Assembly (NCBI RefSeq): GCF_010748935.1
Contig: NZ_CP048796.1
Span: forward strand, 2,049,001 to 2,113,000
DNA length: 64,000 bases
Reading direction: 5' to 3'
Source: Providencia vermicola
Lineage (GTDB): Bacteria > Pseudomonadota > Gammaproteobacteria > Enterobacterales > Enterobacteriaceae
Made by a program: the position numbers and the translations under genes. This document shows positions 28,319 through 39,993 of the stretch, one piece after another (positions within the stretch are counted from its first letter, which is position 1; every line of letters starts with the position of its first letter). The notes beneath the pieces were generated by a model that was not told the DNA's origin, ran no database searches, and saw nothing but the letters and a program-made list of their open reading frames with translations.

Positions 28319-29556
28319 CAGGCTTTCTCCGCTGTATTTTTATTTTTTTGCGGTTTGGCTGATTTAGCGACCGTTTCACTATTCACGACCTCAACGCTGG
28401 TACCATCCGTTAAACGATCAACACCGTCAGTAATCACTTTTGTATTCGCGGTTAGACCACTTTCAATCACGACTTGATGACTATCTTGCATTCCAACAGT
28501 GACGGATTTTTTACTCACATGGTTATCATCACTTAATACCCAAACATAATGGCCTTCATTCCCCATTTGCAAAGCAGCAGTCGGTATGACAACGGCATTT
28601 TGCAGTGTTTCGACCTGCATTTTGATATTGACAAATTGGTTAGGGAATAAGCTTTGTAACTCGTTCGTGAAACGGGCTTTCATTTTTAATGTGCCGGTGG
28701 CTGGGTCTATTTGGTTGTCGGTGCTCAAGAGGTAGCCTTCACTAATCATCGCAATATTATTGCGATCCCACGCTTCGACTTTGACTTTTTGACCGGATAA
28801 TTGGGCTTTTTGAACCGCAGGAATATCGCCTTCAGGCAGGGCAAATATGACATCAGCAGGTTGAGTTTGTGTGATCACGACCAGAGGAGTTGCGCTGCCA
28901 GCTGAAATGAAGTTACCTACATCGACTTGTTTTAAACCGACGCGCCCTGAAATTGGGGCGGTGATCTTACTGTAAGTGAGCTGTAATTTTGCGTTATCAA
29001 CAGATGCTTGATCGACTTTAATACTGCCTTCTGCTTGTAACACTAAGGCTCGCTGATTATCGAGTTCTTGTTGTGAAATAACCTTCGTATTGGCTAATTT
29101 TTGATAACGGCTTAAATCTAGTCGAGCATTCGCCAAAGTTGCTTTATCTTTAGCAAGCTGACCTTCGGCTTGTGCTAATTGTACTTCAAATGGACGCGGA
29201 TCAATTTCAGCAAGTAAATCACCCGCTTGCACTTGTTGGCCTTCAGTAAAATGCAATGACATTAATTGTCCTTCAACGCGGCTGGTGACAGTGACGACGT
29301 TTGCAGCCTGAACAGTGCCAAGGCCAGTTAAGTAACGAGGAACAACTTTTTCCACCGCATTAGCGTATTGAACAGGTGCGAGCATGCGATTTGGCATTCC
29401 ACTAGGTCGTGTCGGCCGCGGGGTATTGGAATTATTTTGCGTGGTACTGGAAGGGTTTTCTTGCGAATAAAAATACCAACCTGCACCGGCAGCGATTATG
29501 ACGGCAACGAAAATGGCTGAACGGGTGAATGTAGTACGGCGTTTTTGTTTATTCAT
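28318..29556 (-). CDS. mdtA: Membrane fusion protein MdtA
   Basis: The periplasmic adaptor of the MdtABC-TolC pump, 412 residues. An N-terminal signal or anchor (about 14-29) is followed by a proline-rich linker, a lipoyl half-motif ([20 protein letters not shown]), a helical hairpin (about 125-190), the second lipoyl half ([18 protein letters not shown]) and beta-barrel domains. First gene of the operon. I could not find a clear BaeR box in the 270-base upstream spacer. Confidence 0.93.
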   Translation of the reverse strand: MNKQKRRTTFTRSAIFVAVIIAAGAGWYFYSQENPSSTTQNNSNTPRPTRPSGMPNRMLAPVQYANAVEKVVPRYLTGLGTVQAANVVTVTSRVEGQLMSLHFTEGQQVQAGDLLAEIDPRPFEVQLAQAEGQLAKDKATLANARLDLSRYQKLANTKVISQQELDNQRALVLQAEGSIKVDQASVDNAKLQLTYSKITAPISGRVGLKQVDVGNFISAGSATPLVVITQTQPADVIFALPEGDIPAVQKAQLSGQKVKVEAWDRNNIAMISEGYLLSTDNQIDPATGTLKMKARFTNELQSLFPNQFVNIKMQVETLQNAVVIPTAALQMGNEGHYVWVLSDDNHVSKKSVTVGMQDSHQVVIESGLTANTKVITDGVDRLTDGTSVEVVNSETVAKSAKPQKNKNTAEKA

Positions 29557-29763
29557 TTAAATTTTCGCTTAGCTCAACAACAAGTAGAAAAACATCACAT
29601 TAGAAGGACAAAGTCGCAGATATGCATCTGCTATATAGTTAAAAATTAGTCAGTTGCGTTATGTTAATAGTTTAACGTGGGGGTTACACGTAAAAATGAA
29701 GGAAATATGAAAAAAACGTCAACTAGTGTGCAGAATAAGCAGGTTAGTAGATTAAATTGTATA

Positions 29764-29797
29764 AAAAAACCTGTGGCGATTAACAACCACAGGTTTA
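29764..29797 (-). terminator. Divergent-side boundary: terminator-like hairpin, read on the minus strand
   Basis: AACCTGTGG (29768-29776) and CCACAGGTT (29787-29795) form a perfect 9-bp stem, followed on the minus strand by a run of seven T. It lies just past the MHS transporter gene (which ends at 29828) and separates it from mdtA transcription. Confidence 0.88.
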
Positions 29798-29827
29798 TAA
29801 ACAAATAACATAACAGAGGGGGTCACA

Positions 29828-31183
29828 TTAGCGTGATGCGCTGGTGTTTAATGCGCCAACTTTATTCTGTTCTGCTTCGCTGTTGGCGGTCCATCCTTTC
29901 CAAGCTAATGGCAGGTAAGCAACAGCAACGGCTAATAAAGAGACTCCCGCCACATAATACGCTGGCGCCATATGAGATTGTTGTAACCATGCTCCAGTTA
30001 AGATAGGCGTTAATCCACCAAAGATGGCGTAAGCCACGTTATAGGCAAATGATAAGCCCGAAAAACGAATTTCAGGTGGAAATGCGCGAGTACTGATAAT
30101 AGGGGTAGTCGCGATAGCCCCCACAAAAAAGCCCATCAATGCATAGTTAAATATTAATGTTGAGGCTGCAATATCCGTGGATAAAGACGAATAAAAATAC
30201 AAGGCAGTGACGGCCAACCCCCCCCATGACAAGGTCATTGAGGCACGGGTACCCATTTTATCGCCAAACCAACCCCAGAAGATACAGCCTAACGTTAATG
30301 TTAAAGTTGCAGCGCAGTTTGCTTGCAGTGCGATATCACGGTCGATCTGGTAAAGGCCTTTAAGCACAACATCAGGGGTCATCAAAATGGTCACAACGAT
30401 AGCGGTAGATAATGACCAAGTCAGTGCCGCAGTGATCATACATGCTTGTTTATGCGATTTTATCACCGTTTTAACAGGTAACTCTTTTGCTAATGCTTTT
30501 TTTGCCGCCAGTTCTTTAAAAATAGGGGTTTCTTCTAAGAAACGACGTAAATAAACGGAAATAAAGCCAAAAACACCACCAAGAATAAAGGGAATACGCC
30601 ATGCGAAATCATGAATTTCCTGAGCGCTATAGCTACGTTCAATAATGATGGCGACAATGGAGCCTAATAAGATGCCACCAGTGATACCAGATGTTAAAGT
30701 ACCAACGCCAAGGCCATAGCGTTGTTTGGGGGTATGTTCCGCAATAAATACCCATGCGCCTGGCATTTCACCACCAATAGCCGCACCTTGCATAATACGC
30801 ATCAACAGAAGCAATAATGGTGCAGCGGCGCCAATTGTGGCGTAGGTAGGCAAGAAACCAATGACAAAGGTTGGGAAGGCCATTAAGAAAATGCTAAGAG
30901 TAAACATTTTCTTACGACCGATTTTATCGCCAAAGTGCGCCATGATAATGCCACCAAGCGGGCGAGCAAGATAACCCGCAGCAAACAAACCTAGTGTTGC
31001 CATCAGAGCTAAAAACTCATTATCACCAGGGAAAAATAGCTGAGAAATAATTTTCGCGTAAAAGACGAAAATGACGAAATCATAAAATTCAAGGGTTCCA
31101 CCTAAAGATGACAACCCTAATGTTTTATAATCTTCTTTTCTCAAAGGCCTTGCCGAGGGCTGGCTGGTTGTTTGCGCTGTCAT
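29828..31183 (-). CDS. MFS metabolite:H+ symporter (MHS family), substrate unknown
   Basis: A 451-residue major facilitator with twelve predicted helices. The N-terminus GGTLEFYDFVIFVFYA and the loop motif HFGDKIGRKKMF mark the metabolite:H+ symporter branch, which includes ProP, ShiA, KgtP and many organic-acid or betaine carriers. No neighbour points to a substrate. It is flanked by a terminator downstream and a 600-base spacer upstream, so it is probably transcribed alone. Confidence 0.8.
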   Translation of the reverse strand: MTAQTTSQPSARPLRKEDYKTLGLSSLGGTLEFYDFVIFVFYAKIISQLFFPGDNEFLALMATLGLFAAGYLARPLGGIIMAHFGDKIGRKKMFTLSIFLMAFPTFVIGFLPTYATIGAAAPLLLLLMRIMQGAAIGGEMPGAWVFIAEHTPKQRYGLGVGTLTSGITGGILLGSIVAIIIERSYSAQEIHDFAWRIPFILGGVFGFISVYLRRFLEETPIFKELAAKKALAKELPVKTVIKSHKQACMITAALTWSLSTAIVVTILMTPDVVLKGLYQIDRDIALQANCAATLTLTLGCIFWGWFGDKMGTRASMTLSWGGLAVTALYFYSSLSTDIAASTLIFNYALMGFFVGAIATTPIISTRAFPPEIRFSGLSFAYNVAYAIFGGLTPILTGAWLQQSHMAPAYYVAGVSLLAVAVAYLPLAWKGWTANSEAEQNKVGALNTSASR

Positions 31184-31735
31184 AATATTATCCTTTTCAA
31201 ATACCGAATATATTTTTTTATTTTAAATTCGGAATAACCGCTAAATTTACTGTCGTAGACAGTAAATAATATTAGATGTGTGCAGATAAGTGGTATAAAA
31301 CCTTGGATGGAACAACCTAGTTAATACGCTGTATCTTTATGCATGCACTCATTTATAGCAGAAAATTCCATATTTTGTAAACTGCAACTCTGTAAACAAG
31401 ATGAATAATCTAACTATATATCTTTGTTTAATTATATATTTCATCGCGCAAAACAATCACATTATATGATGTTAATAAATAATTTTTTGCAGCAGATCAT
31501 ATATTCTCATTTTTGAATTAAGAGAAAATAAGGCGATTTATTGCTATTTTTGTTGATTAATTCATCAATCCAGTCACAAATAATTAATTTCATTATTTGT
31601 CATGAATTATTTCAATAATGACAATCAACAGCGTCGTAAAATGCGAGAAAATAAAAAACAATCAAAAAGCGTGTAATTATTGGGAGAGAGTTTGAAATTA
31701 ATAATGTGAGTAATGGGGTAGGCTAAGTATTATAA
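31184..31735. other. AT-rich intergenic region upstream of the MHS transporter
   Basis: No convincing gene. It must carry the promoter of the minus-strand transporter. A 24-codon plus-strand frame starting near 31601 encodes a charged peptide but has no ribosome-binding site, so I do not call it. Confidence 0.5.
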
Positions 31736-31772
31736 TTGGCATACCCAGAGTGTAATTTTCTGGGTATGCCAA
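31736..31772 (-). terminator. mgtE terminator
   Basis: A perfect 14-bp stem (TTGGCATACCCAGA with TCTGGGTATGCCAA) and a 9-base loop, 7 bases past the mgtE stop. The T-tract after it is interrupted (TTATAATA). Confidence 0.8.
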
Positions 31773-31778
31773 AAGGGG

Positions 31779-33239
31779 TTAAACCAAAAACAGCGTTGCT
31801 AAACCTAAGAAGATAAAGAAACCACCAGTATCGGTAATTGCAGTGATCATAACACTAGAACCGATAGCCGGATCTTTACCCACTTTGAGCATAATCAATG
31901 GGATAAGAACGCCCATAATGGCCGCCATCAGCAAGTTGAGGATCATTGCTAATGTCATGACTGCGCCCATTGCGAGGTCACCATAGAGGAAATAGGTAAT
32001 CACCCCCATAATTCCCCCCCAAACGACACCATTAATAAAGGCAACCCCCAGTTCTCTCAACATTAAGAATGAGAAACTACCTGTTTGGATTTGGTGAAGT
32101 GCGATTGCACGCACAATCATAGTAATGGTTTGGTTACCTGTATTGCCTCCAATTCCGGCAACGATAGGCATTAAGGTCGCTAAGGCGACTAGTTGGGAGA
32201 TCGTGTCCTCAAAGACACCGATAACACGAGATGCAATGAATGCCGTACAAAGGTTAATGGCAAGCCAAGTCCAACGCGTTTTCACCGCTTGACCAACAGG
32301 GGCAAACACATCCTCTTCTGGGCTCAACCCCCCCATGCGACGGATACTGTTGTCATTCTCTTCGTTTAAATTATCAACGATATCTTCAACGGTTAACCGT
32401 CCCATCAATAGGCCGTTACTGTCGACAACAGCTGCTGAAATCAAGTCATAACGTTCGAACGCACTGGCTGCATCTTCACCTTTTTCATCGGGTAAGAAGG
32501 TGACCGTGTCTGTTTTCATGACATCAGCGACAATACGCTCTGGTGATTGCGTTAATATCGTCGTGAGGGGGAGTTCACCCTGCAAATAATTATGACTATC
32601 GACGACGAAAATTTTATCTGTTGCCTCAGGGATTTTTCCACGTTGGCGGAGATAACGTTGAACTGTTTTTAAAGTGACATTGGGGCGGACAGTGACGAAC
32701 TCAAAATCCATCATTTGTCCGACGCTGTCTTTTGCATATTGCAGAACTTCACGAATACGACTTCGTAAGCTCGGGTCAAGGTAGGTGAGTAGCCTACGCA
32801 TGGTATCTTGTGGTAAATGCTCTGCAATATACGCTTGTTCATCAACATGTAAGTTAGCAACAGCGCGAAGTAATTCCCTGTCAGACATATCCTTGATCAG
32901 GCTATCCCAAACGGCGACAGAAGCCTCGACTAACACTTCACCACGTTCCGTGTTATCGACGAGACGCCATAGCGCTAGACGCTCATCATAAGGTAACATC
33001 TCTAAAATATCGGCAATATCGGCGGCGTGTAAATCAATGAGGAGTTCTTTGACTGCATTGATTTTTTCGCTAAGAGCCTTATCGCTTAAGATAGCGTGTT
33101 GGTCATGTTCGACAAGCGTTTGGACAAATTCTTCATCATCCAAAAATAGCGTCAGAATCTGCTGGCGGATGTGAGCCAGTTTCTGAGAATGCGGATTGAT
33201 TGTTGGTACCGCATCGATTGAGGAAGCAGGTTGTGACAT
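31779..33239 (-). CDS. mgtE: Magnesium transporter MgtE
   Basis: A Mg2+-gated Mg2+ channel: N-terminal helical MgtE_N domain (about 30-150, with LHAADIADILEMLPYDER), paired CBS domains (about 150-300) and five membrane helices (from about 310; PIVAGIGGNTGNQ is the conserved pore segment). I use the ATG at 33239, which has AAGGAT upstream and gives a 486-residue protein. The frame continues to an earlier start at 33317, but the extra 26 residues match nothing I know. E. coli lacks MgtE; many other gamma-proteobacteria have it. No Mg2+ riboswitch recognised upstream. Confidence 0.92.
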   Translation of the reverse strand: MSQPASSIDAVPTINPHSQKLAHIRQQILTLFLDDEEFVQTLVEHDQHAILSDKALSEKINAVKELLIDLHAADIADILEMLPYDERLALWRLVDNTERGEVLVEASVAVWDSLIKDMSDRELLRAVANLHVDEQAYIAEHLPQDTMRRLLTYLDPSLRSRIREVLQYAKDSVGQMMDFEFVTVRPNVTLKTVQRYLRQRGKIPEATDKIFVVDSHNYLQGELPLTTILTQSPERIVADVMKTDTVTFLPDEKGEDAASAFERYDLISAAVVDSNGLLMGRLTVEDIVDNLNEENDNSIRRMGGLSPEEDVFAPVGQAVKTRWTWLAINLCTAFIASRVIGVFEDTISQLVALATLMPIVAGIGGNTGNQTITMIVRAIALHQIQTGSFSFLMLRELGVAFINGVVWGGIMGVITYFLYGDLAMGAVMTLAMILNLLMAAIMGVLIPLIMLKVGKDPAIGSSVMITAITDTGGFFIFLGLATLFLV

Positions 33240-33417
33240 TTTAATCCTTAAAACAATGACGGGTACTTGGCGTACCTGTGTGGATCCATTGGCGAAAAAA
33301 CACGTATATTTTGCCATTTATTGATCGTTAACCCAAATAAATATCAACAATCAAGGCAAATTAACGTAAAACTAACTAGAACCCTATCTTAGGGAGACAG
33401 TATTCACGGTCGTCATA

Positions 33418-34947
33418 CTAATTAGATTCTTCGCGTATATCTAATTTCCAGCCGGGCACATCCTCCCAGTAAGCGCTCTCTTTTTCGAGATCAAGCTGCA
33501 TCAAAGCATTTTGCGACAAATACTGAGCAGGTAGGTATAGTGTCCAGTGTCCATCATCGGTTTCTAAGCGTAATGATGATGGGATGGTTGTGGATTGTCT
33601 TTGGTTATTTAATAGTATGGATAACCGTAAAATTTGTATCAATGGTAAAAATTGTTTTCTTTTATATAAATTAAACTTAGGTATATCATCGAATTTAATC
33701 ACACGTCGGTGGTTACGTACAAGCGTCGCTAATAGAGTTTGCTGTTCTTGGTTAAACCCCGGTAAATTGGTATTTTGTAGAATATAAGCGGAATGGCGAT
33801 GTAGACCACTCTGATTAATGTGCAGGCCAACTTCATGCAGCATCACAGCCCAAATTAAAATGGATTCCAGTTGCGGATTGGCTAACTTGGGATTTTGCTG
33901 AGCCCACTGATGATATAGCTCCTCCATCGTCTTTAACACGCGCCGTGCCTGCTCTCTATCTATATTATAGTGTTCTGCAAGGCTCAAGGCCGTACGTTGG
34001 CGGATATCTTGATGGCGAAAACGTCCTTCCATTTCATAAAGTACACCTTCACGTAGCGCCCCATCGGAAAGCCGTAACTCTTTAATATCTAATGAATCAA
34101 AAACAGCACAGAGTATCGCTAAGCCAGGAACAAACACGTGTTTGCGCTCAGTCGAGAGACCAGGGATTGCAACAGCTGAAAAAGTTTTATACTTCAGGGC
34201 CATTTGCTTAATCTTTTCGAGCCGTTCGCGGGTAATAATACCGTCACGTTCGCCCATTTCGACAATCACAGCATGTACGGCTTTGATTGTCCCTGAAGCA
34301 CCCATCGCGACATCCCAGTGCATATGTTTAAACTTGTTGGCGGTCTGCTCAAGCTTTAAACAAGCCGTGAGATAGGCGCGATTGAAGTTTTCTGAACTAA
34401 TGACTTCATTCGGGAAGTAATTTCGCGCAAAGCTCACACAACCCATTCGACGGCTATCGATTAAAAGAGGTTCAAAACGTTCACCTACCACTAATTCAGT
34501 AGAACCGCCTCCAATGTCAATAACCAATTTGCGTCCTTTTTCGGGCTGGGTGTGTTCTACCCCCATAAAAATAAGACGCGCTTCTTCTTGCCCAGAAATG
34601 ATTTCAATTGGATAAGGGATGATTTTTTTGGCTCGTTTCAAAAACTCTTCAACGTTTGTGGCAACACGTAAAGAGTGGGTGCCTACGATACAGACGTTTT
34701 CTTCCGTAAAGCCTTGTAGGCGTTCTGCAAATAACGCAAGGCAGGCAAGGCCCCGTTCCATGGCTTCTTCACTCAGTTCATTTGTATCACTTAAACCATC
34801 GGCAAGATGCACGCGTTGTTTTAAACGCGTCAGTATTTGTAGAGCACCGTTAACAATACGCGCAATCACCATATGAAAGCTGTTTGAACCAAGGTCAATC
34901 GCTGCGATCTCTTGAGGCCTAGGGGTTGATATATCAGTTAATGGCAT
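33418..34947 (-). CDS. ppx: Exopolyphosphatase
   Basis: Splits terminal phosphate from long polyphosphate and can hydrolyse pppGpp. It has 509 residues. The actin-like ASKHA phosphate motifs are [17 protein letters not shown] near residue 12 and [13 protein letters not shown] near 144; an HD-type helical C-terminal part starts near 310 ([13 protein letters not shown]). It starts 4 bases after ppk ends, so the two are an operon as in E. coli. Confidence 0.95.
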   Translation of the reverse strand: MPLTDISTPRPQEIAAIDLGSNSFHMVIARIVNGALQILTRLKQRVHLADGLSDTNELSEEAMERGLACLALFAERLQGFTEENVCIVGTHSLRVATNVEEFLKRAKKIIPYPIEIISGQEEARLIFMGVEHTQPEKGRKLVIDIGGGSTELVVGERFEPLLIDSRRMGCVSFARNYFPNEVISSENFNRAYLTACLKLEQTANKFKHMHWDVAMGASGTIKAVHAVIVEMGERDGIITRERLEKIKQMALKYKTFSAVAIPGLSTERKHVFVPGLAILCAVFDSLDIKELRLSDGALREGVLYEMEGRFRHQDIRQRTALSLAEHYNIDREQARRVLKTMEELYHQWAQQNPKLANPQLESILIWAVMLHEVGLHINQSGLHRHSAYILQNTNLPGFNQEQQTLLATLVRNHRRVIKFDDIPKFNLYKRKQFLPLIQILRLSILLNNQRQSTTIPSSLRLETDDGHWTLYLPAQYLSQNALMQLDLEKESAYWEDVPGWKLDIREESN

Positions 34948-34951
34948 AGTA

Positions 34952-37021
34952 TTAAGACCTTGTCTCAGGCGTTTCTAGTGATTTCAAATAGTCATAAACA
35001 GCAAGTTGCGCCCGAATTTTGCGCTTATTACCGCGGGGAACATAATGATTACTGAGATCTTTGTCAACATAACGCGCCTTAACGGTATCGTTAAATTGTA
35101 ATTCAAGGATATCTAAAACTAGCTGTTTCAGTCGACTGTCCACTAGGAGGACGGCCACCTCAATCCGATAATCAATATTACGGGTCATCCAGTCAGCCGA
35201 TGAAATGAAGACTTTTTCATCACCTGCATTCGTAAATACATAAACACGGTCATGCTCTAAAAAGCGATCAACAATACTGGTGACTTGAATATTTTCACTA
35301 TACCCAGGTTGCCCAGCAACGAGTGAGCACATCCCTCTGACTAATAAACGAATTTTGACGCCAGCATTGGAGGCGTCATACAACTTGTCGGTCAGCTCTT
35401 TATCAACCAAATTATTGATTTTTAACGTAATGCCGCTTGGTAAACCGGCTTGGGCATTCGCCATTTCTTGGTCAATGAGTTCATTGAGCTTGAGGCGTGT
35501 GTTTTGTGGTGAAACCATTAAATTGTCAAAAGTGACAGGACGGTATGGGTTTTCAATAAAACTAAACACGCGGCGAACTTCATTGGTAATTTGCTCGTTC
35601 GCAGTGAGCAATGAATAGTCGGTATAAAGACGAGCCGTCTTTTCATTGAAGTTACCTGTTCCGATATGGGCATATCGAATAATTTGACCTTCTTCCATGC
35701 GTGAAATAATAAATAGCTTGGCATGAATTTTTAGACCAGGAGCCGAGAAGATAACGTGTACCCCAGCCTCTGTGAGTCGCTTGGCCCAGTGAATATTGGC
35801 TTCTTCGTCAAAGCGGGCTTGTAACTCAACCACCACCGTGACTTTTTTACCGTTATGGGCCGCATGGATCATGGAATCAATAATGCGTGAGTCTTTGGCA
35901 ACACGATAAATATTAATTTTTATTGATAAGACACTCGGGTCAAAAGAAGCTTGTCTTAACAGTTCTAATGTGTGCTCAAAAGTATAATAAGGGTAGTAGA
36001 GCAAAACATCCCGTTCGCGAATGGCATCAAAGCCGTTACGGAAATTGTCAAACCAGCGGTGACGCAGTCTAGGTAAAGGTTTATTGAGTAGACTTTTATT
36101 TCCTTCATTAGGGAAATTAATAAAATCTTTAAAATTGTGATAACGGCCGCCAGCGATCACGGAGTCGTCATTCGATAAACCTAATTTTTCACGTAGTACA
36201 GCGACCATTTCGTCAGGCATATCACGCTGATAGACGAAACGCACAGGCTCAGCCGTGAGCCGCTGTTTGAGTGTTGATGACATGATTTCAAGTAAACTTG
36301 ATTCCATTTCTGTCGCGATATCATATTCTGCATCACGGGTCATTTTCATGGAATACGCATTTAATTCGTCGTAATCAAAGAATCCTTTAAAAATTTCATC
36401 CAAGGTGTAACGTAAAATATTATCAATCAGAACCATCGATTTGCGGCGTTTTGGCATTTCGGGTGGCAGATTAACAAACCGAGGAACTTTATCTGACGGA
36501 ATTTCTAAGAGAGCATATTGCACATTACTGCTATTAATAATCTCAACAGCTAAGTAGGTGTAGTCATCTTTTAAGAACTCCACCAAGTTAGTATCGGGAT
36601 TAATCAAGATTGGCGTAATATGTTGACGCAGGTGTTGACGAAAATATTGGCGTAACCAAATTTGTTGGCGAGGGGATATTTGCCGTTCGTTAATTAAGAA
36701 AATTTGGTTGCGAGCCATTTCAAGCAAGAGGTCGTTGTACAAAATATCGAACTCTTGATCCTGCTTAGCAACTTTATTTTGAATACGTTTAAGTAAATGA
36801 CGAGCGCCGCTGGCGGAGCCGCGCTCTTCGTTAATTAAGATACGACGTTTTACATCGGCAAAACGGACTTTGTAGAATTCATCTAAGTTATTGGAATAAA
36901 TACCTAAAAAACGCATACGCTCGATAAGAGGGTTTCGCTTATCTGCTGCTTCTTGTAAAACCCGTTCGTTAAAAGCAAGCCAGCTTAGCTCTTTTTCGTG
37001 GTATAGACGTTCTTGGGACAT
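34952..37021 (-). CDS. ppk: Polyphosphate kinase 1
   Basis: Makes polyphosphate from ATP and runs the reaction backward. 689 residues, E. coli length. Four domains as known for PPK1: N domain ([19 protein letters not shown]), H domain, and C1/C2 catalytic domains with the autophosphorylated His in [10 protein letters not shown] and a second conserved His region in [13 protein letters not shown]. Start has a poor Shine-Dalgarno. The speG gene lies 54 bases upstream on the same strand and may be read with it. Confidence 0.95.
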   Translation of the reverse strand: MSQERLYHEKELSWLAFNERVLQEAADKRNPLIERMRFLGIYSNNLDEFYKVRFADVKRRILINEERGSASGARHLLKRIQNKVAKQDQEFDILYNDLLLEMARNQIFLINERQISPRQQIWLRQYFRQHLRQHITPILINPDTNLVEFLKDDYTYLAVEIINSSNVQYALLEIPSDKVPRFVNLPPEMPKRRKSMVLIDNILRYTLDEIFKGFFDYDELNAYSMKMTRDAEYDIATEMESSLLEIMSSTLKQRLTAEPVRFVYQRDMPDEMVAVLREKLGLSNDDSVIAGGRYHNFKDFINFPNEGNKSLLNKPLPRLRHRWFDNFRNGFDAIRERDVLLYYPYYTFEHTLELLRQASFDPSVLSIKINIYRVAKDSRIIDSMIHAAHNGKKVTVVVELQARFDEEANIHWAKRLTEAGVHVIFSAPGLKIHAKLFIISRMEEGQIIRYAHIGTGNFNEKTARLYTDYSLLTANEQITNEVRRVFSFIENPYRPVTFDNLMVSPQNTRLKLNELIDQEMANAQAGLPSGITLKINNLVDKELTDKLYDASNAGVKIRLLVRGMCSLVAGQPGYSENIQVTSIVDRFLEHDRVYVFTNAGDEKVFISSADWMTRNIDYRIEVAVLLVDSRLKQLVLDILELQFNDTVKARYVDKDLSNHYVPRGNKRKIRAQLAVYDYLKSLETPETRS

Positions 37022-37075
37022 CGTTGCTCCATATTGTAGGAATAGATAAACTTAAGGATGAATAATTACCTTACC

Positions 37076-37663
37076 TTAAACGTGCTGCTTAATTGTGGCA
37101 TGTGGATTAACAACACTTTCAGGGTTTGCAGACTGAGCTTTGCTTGCAAAGTATTGGTGTTGAAAAATACACATGCGGATCGCGGTATGATAGCGACCAT
37201 TGACGAAAAACTCATCGATAAGCTCGCCTTCCGTATGGAAGCCCAGTTTATTGTATATGTGGATAGCTTTGATATTTTCTTTATCCACGATGAGGTAAAG
37301 TTTATATAAATTGAGAACAGAGAAAGCATAGTCCATTGCGAGTTTAGCTGCACGTGTTGCGTAGCCATGGCCTTGGTGGCTCGGAGCAATGATAATCTGA
37401 AACTCAGAACGACGGTGAACATAATCGATTTCAACCAATTCCACTAAGCCAACTTTTTCACTGTCATTTTCAACAATAAAGCGCCGCTCAGATTGGTCAT
37501 GAATATGTTTATCATAGAGATCACTCAACTCAACGAAAGCTTCATAAGGCTCTTCAAACCAGTAACGCATTACACTGGCATTATTATCAAGTTGATGGAT
37601 AAACGCTAAATCTTCACGTTCAAGTGGGCGCAACCTAAACGGATGAACTTGCCCGGTCGTCAT
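37076..37663 (-). CDS. speG: Spermidine N1-acetyltransferase
   Basis: GNAT acetyltransferase of 195 residues that inactivates excess spermidine with acetyl-CoA. [20 protein letters not shown] and [20 protein letters not shown] match E. coli SpeG almost exactly; the acetyl-CoA loop is [14 protein letters not shown] use the ATG at 37663 (TGAGGTG upstream); an in-frame TTG lies four codons earlier. The C-terminus is longer than in E. coli and ends in a non-conserved tail. In E. coli speG is not next to ppk, so its position here is a rearrangement. Confidence 0.93.
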   Translation of the reverse strand: MTTGQVHPFRLRPLEREDLAFIHQLDNNASVMRYWFEEPYEAFVELSDLYDKHIHDQSERRFIVENDSEKVGLVELVEIDYVHRRSEFQIIIAPSHQGHGYATRAAKLAMDYAFSVLNLYKLYLIVDKENIKAIHIYNKLGFHTEGELIDEFFVNGRYHTAIRMCIFQHQYFASKAQSANPESVVNPHATIKQHV

Positions 37664-37865
37664 ATAACACCTCAATTCTATTTAAAAGATACGCATCTAC
37701 TATCGATATTTTTAAGTCATAAAGACAAATAAATGCCACGAATTATTTTCACTCTTAACCAATAAGGATACCACTAATTTACGATAAAATAATGACACAA
37801 AGCAGGAGGCTCTACTAAGTGGTGAAGATTAACGCACTTTGTCGCGGATAGAGTGGCTTATCCAA

Positions 37866-37896
37866 CAAAAAGGGCAGAGATCTCTCTTTGCCCTTA
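37866..37896 (-). terminator. purN terminator
   Basis: AAGGGCA (37870-37876) pairs with TGCCCTT (37889-37895), and TTTTTG follows on the minus strand. Confidence 0.8.
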
Positions 37897-37932
37897 GTGA
37901 ATGTCATGGTCTAGCGTTGGACAGTGATTAGG

Positions 37933-38568
37933 CTATTCATTTGCATAGCCTTGTGGTGGTAAACATTGACCATCTAAATAAGCAAGGTTATCTTTCATGA
38001 CTAAACGGTCATCGATAAACCATTGCACAACAAGTGGATAAATATTGTGCTCTTGTGCTTTCACTCGCTCTACAACCGCTTCTTCACTATCCTCTGCAAA
38101 AATAGGCACTTTGGCTTGTAATATCACAGGACCGCCGTCTAGCTCTTCAGTGACAAAATGCACGGAAGTCCCATGTTCGCTATCGCCGTTCTCTATTGCC
38201 TTGCGGTGGGTATGTAATCCGGGGTACTTCGGTAATAGAGAAGGGTGAATATTCAGCATTTTTCCCGCGTAATGTTTCACGAAGTCCGCCGTTAAGATGC
38301 GCATGAACCCAGCAAGCACCACTAAATCAGGCTGATATCCATCCATCATTGCCATCAATGCAGCGTCATATTCTTCACGACTTGCCAATGATTTTGCACT
38401 TAGCGTTAAGGCAGGGATCCCTGCCTTTTGTGCACGAATCAACCCATAAGCATCGGGTTGATTACTGATGACAGCCACTATCTGCGCCTGAAGGCCATTG
38501 GACGTCGCATCAATCAGCGATTGTAAATTACTGCCGCTGCCTGAAATAAGAACAACAATTTTTTTCAT
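37933..38568 (-). CDS. purN: Phosphoribosylglycinamide formyltransferase 1
   Basis: Third step of purine synthesis: transfers formyl from 10-formyl-THF to GAR. 211 residues. Substrate loop ISGSGSNLQSLID near residue 8, catalytic Asn/His in MLNIHPSLLPKYPGLHTH near 105, and the catalytic Asp in EELDGGPV near 143. It overlaps the purM stop (TAATG), so the pair is translationally coupled. Confidence 0.95.
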   Translation of the reverse strand: MKKIVVLISGSGSNLQSLIDATSNGLQAQIVAVISNQPDAYGLIRAQKAGIPALTLSAKSLASREEYDAALMAMMDGYQPDLVVLAGFMRILTADFVKHYAGKMLNIHPSLLPKYPGLHTHRKAIENGDSEHGTSVHFVTEELDGGPVILQAKVPIFAEDSEEAVVERVKAQEHNIYPLVVQWFIDDRLVMKDNLAYLDGQCLPPQGYANE

Positions 38569-39608
38569 TAGCGGATAACAACCTGTTCTTCACCCGCAGG
38601 AAGCTGAGCAATAGAACCGATTTGCCATGCTTTTTCACCTAAACCGTTGAGCAGCGTGAGTGCCGCATCAACGTCATTTTGTGGCAAGGCAATAATAATG
38701 CCGACACCACAGTTAAAGGTGCGATACATTTCGTGATCTGTCACACTGCCTGCTTTTTGTAACCAATTGAATACCGCAGGCCATTGCCAACTCGCTTTAT
38801 CAATTTGTGCTTGTGTATTTTCAGGCAATACACGAGGAATATTTTCCCAGAAACCACCGCCAGTGATGTGTGCGATTGCGTGGATATCACATTTTTCAAT
38901 CAGCTCAAGGACGTTTTTTACATAAATACGTGTTGGTGCTAATAGGTGGTCAGCCAGTGATTGACCTTCAAGGTCTGTTGATTCTGGGTCGGTTTGACTC
39001 ACTTCAAGAATTTTACGTACTAATGAGTAACCATTAGAGTGGGGGCCACTTGATGCTAATGCGATCAGTGCATCACCGGCACTAACCTTGCTACCATCAA
39101 TGATCTCGGAACGTTCAACAACACCAACGCAGAATCCAGCAACATCATAGTCTTCACCGTGGTACATACCGGGCATTTCCGCGGTTTCTCCCCCGACAAG
39201 GGCACAACCTGATTGTTTACAACCTTCTGCGATACCTGTGATCACACTTGCTGCGGTATCAACATCCAGCTTGCCTGTTGCGTAATAATCTAAGAAAAAT
39301 AGCGGTTCGGCACCTTGTACAATTAAGTCATTAACGCACATAGCGACCAAGTCGATGCCGATCGTGTCGTGGCGTTTTAAATCCATTGCAAGGCGCAGTT
39401 TAGTACCAACGCCATCTGTACCTGAAACTAACACAGGTTCCCGGTATTTTTGTGGCAGGGAACATAACGCACCAAACCCTCCCAATCCTCCCATAACTTC
39501 TGGTCGGCGAGTTTCTTTCACTACGCCTTTAATACGTTCAACCAATGCATTACCTGCATCAATGTCAACACCGGCATCTTTATAGCTGAGAGAGGTTTTA
39601 TCAGTCAC
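38568..39608 (-). CDS. purM: Phosphoribosylformylglycinamidine cyclo-ligase (AIR synthetase)
   Basis: Closes the imidazole ring to AIR in purine synthesis. It has 346 residues and matches E. coli PurM closely ([23 protein letters not shown]-binding [13 protein letters not shown]). I choose the GTG at 39608, where the protein starts as E. coli's does; GGGGG lies 5 bases upstream. A TTG four codons earlier is in frame but crosses that Shine-Dalgarno. A PurR box sits about 65 bases upstream. Confidence 0.95.
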   Translation of the reverse strand: MTDKTSLSYKDAGVDIDAGNALVERIKGVVKETRRPEVMGGLGGFGALCSLPQKYREPVLVSGTDGVGTKLRLAMDLKRHDTIGIDLVAMCVNDLIVQGAEPLFFLDYYATGKLDVDTAASVITGIAEGCKQSGCALVGGETAEMPGMYHGEDYDVAGFCVGVVERSEIIDGSKVSAGDALIALASSGPHSNGYSLVRKILEVSQTDPESTDLEGQSLADHLLAPTRIYVKNVLELIEKCDIHAIAHITGGGFWENIPRVLPENTQAQIDKASWQWPAVFNWLQKAGSVTDHEMYRTFNCGVGIIIALPQNDVDAALTLLNGLGEKAWQIGSIAQLPAGEEQVVIR

Positions 39609-39672
39609 TACGGCCCCCAAGGCAATTGTGTTTTGGAAAAATAGACTTCAATAAACGCTATTCTAACAGGCT

Positions 39673-39688
39673 AAGCAAACGTTTGCGA
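39673..39688. promoter_or_regulatory. PurR operator of purMN
   Basis: AAGCAAACGTTTGCGA matches the PurR consensus ACGCAAACGTTTGCGT at 14 of 16 positions, with a perfect central GCAAACGTTTGC palindrome. Confidence 0.92.
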
Positions 39689-39993
39689 TAGCTTTATGAA
39701 TGAAATCATCATCGTGTTTTTTATCGTAGCGAAATTAAGCTTTAGTGTTTATGGGGGAATGCTTGTTGCAAATATTTATACCGTTTACATAAGGTAAAAT
39801 GCGATTGAGCATCTATAATTTTACATTGTGATTTTATTGAATATATTTCATTGCATGCATGCGGTTATTCGGTTCAAGGTAGTGGAATGTGCTATTGGCA
39901 TATTGAGTGAAATGGTGAGTTTAAAAATAAGCTATTTCTGATTGTTTTGACATCAATCAAACATGGCATAGTGGCATCTTCCATAAAAAGAGG

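Noticed and set aside
29557-29763. BaeR box upstream of mdtA
   Set aside because: No stretch close to the known E. coli BaeR motif could be found on either strand.
31601-31675. 24-codon charged plus-strand peptide in the spacer above the MHS transporter
   Set aside because: No Shine-Dalgarno and no recognisable family; chance frame in AT-rich DNA is more likely.
33240-33317. 26-residue N-terminal extension of MgtE in the same frame
   Set aside because: The ATG at 33239 has a good ribosome-binding site and the extension matches no known MgtE domain.
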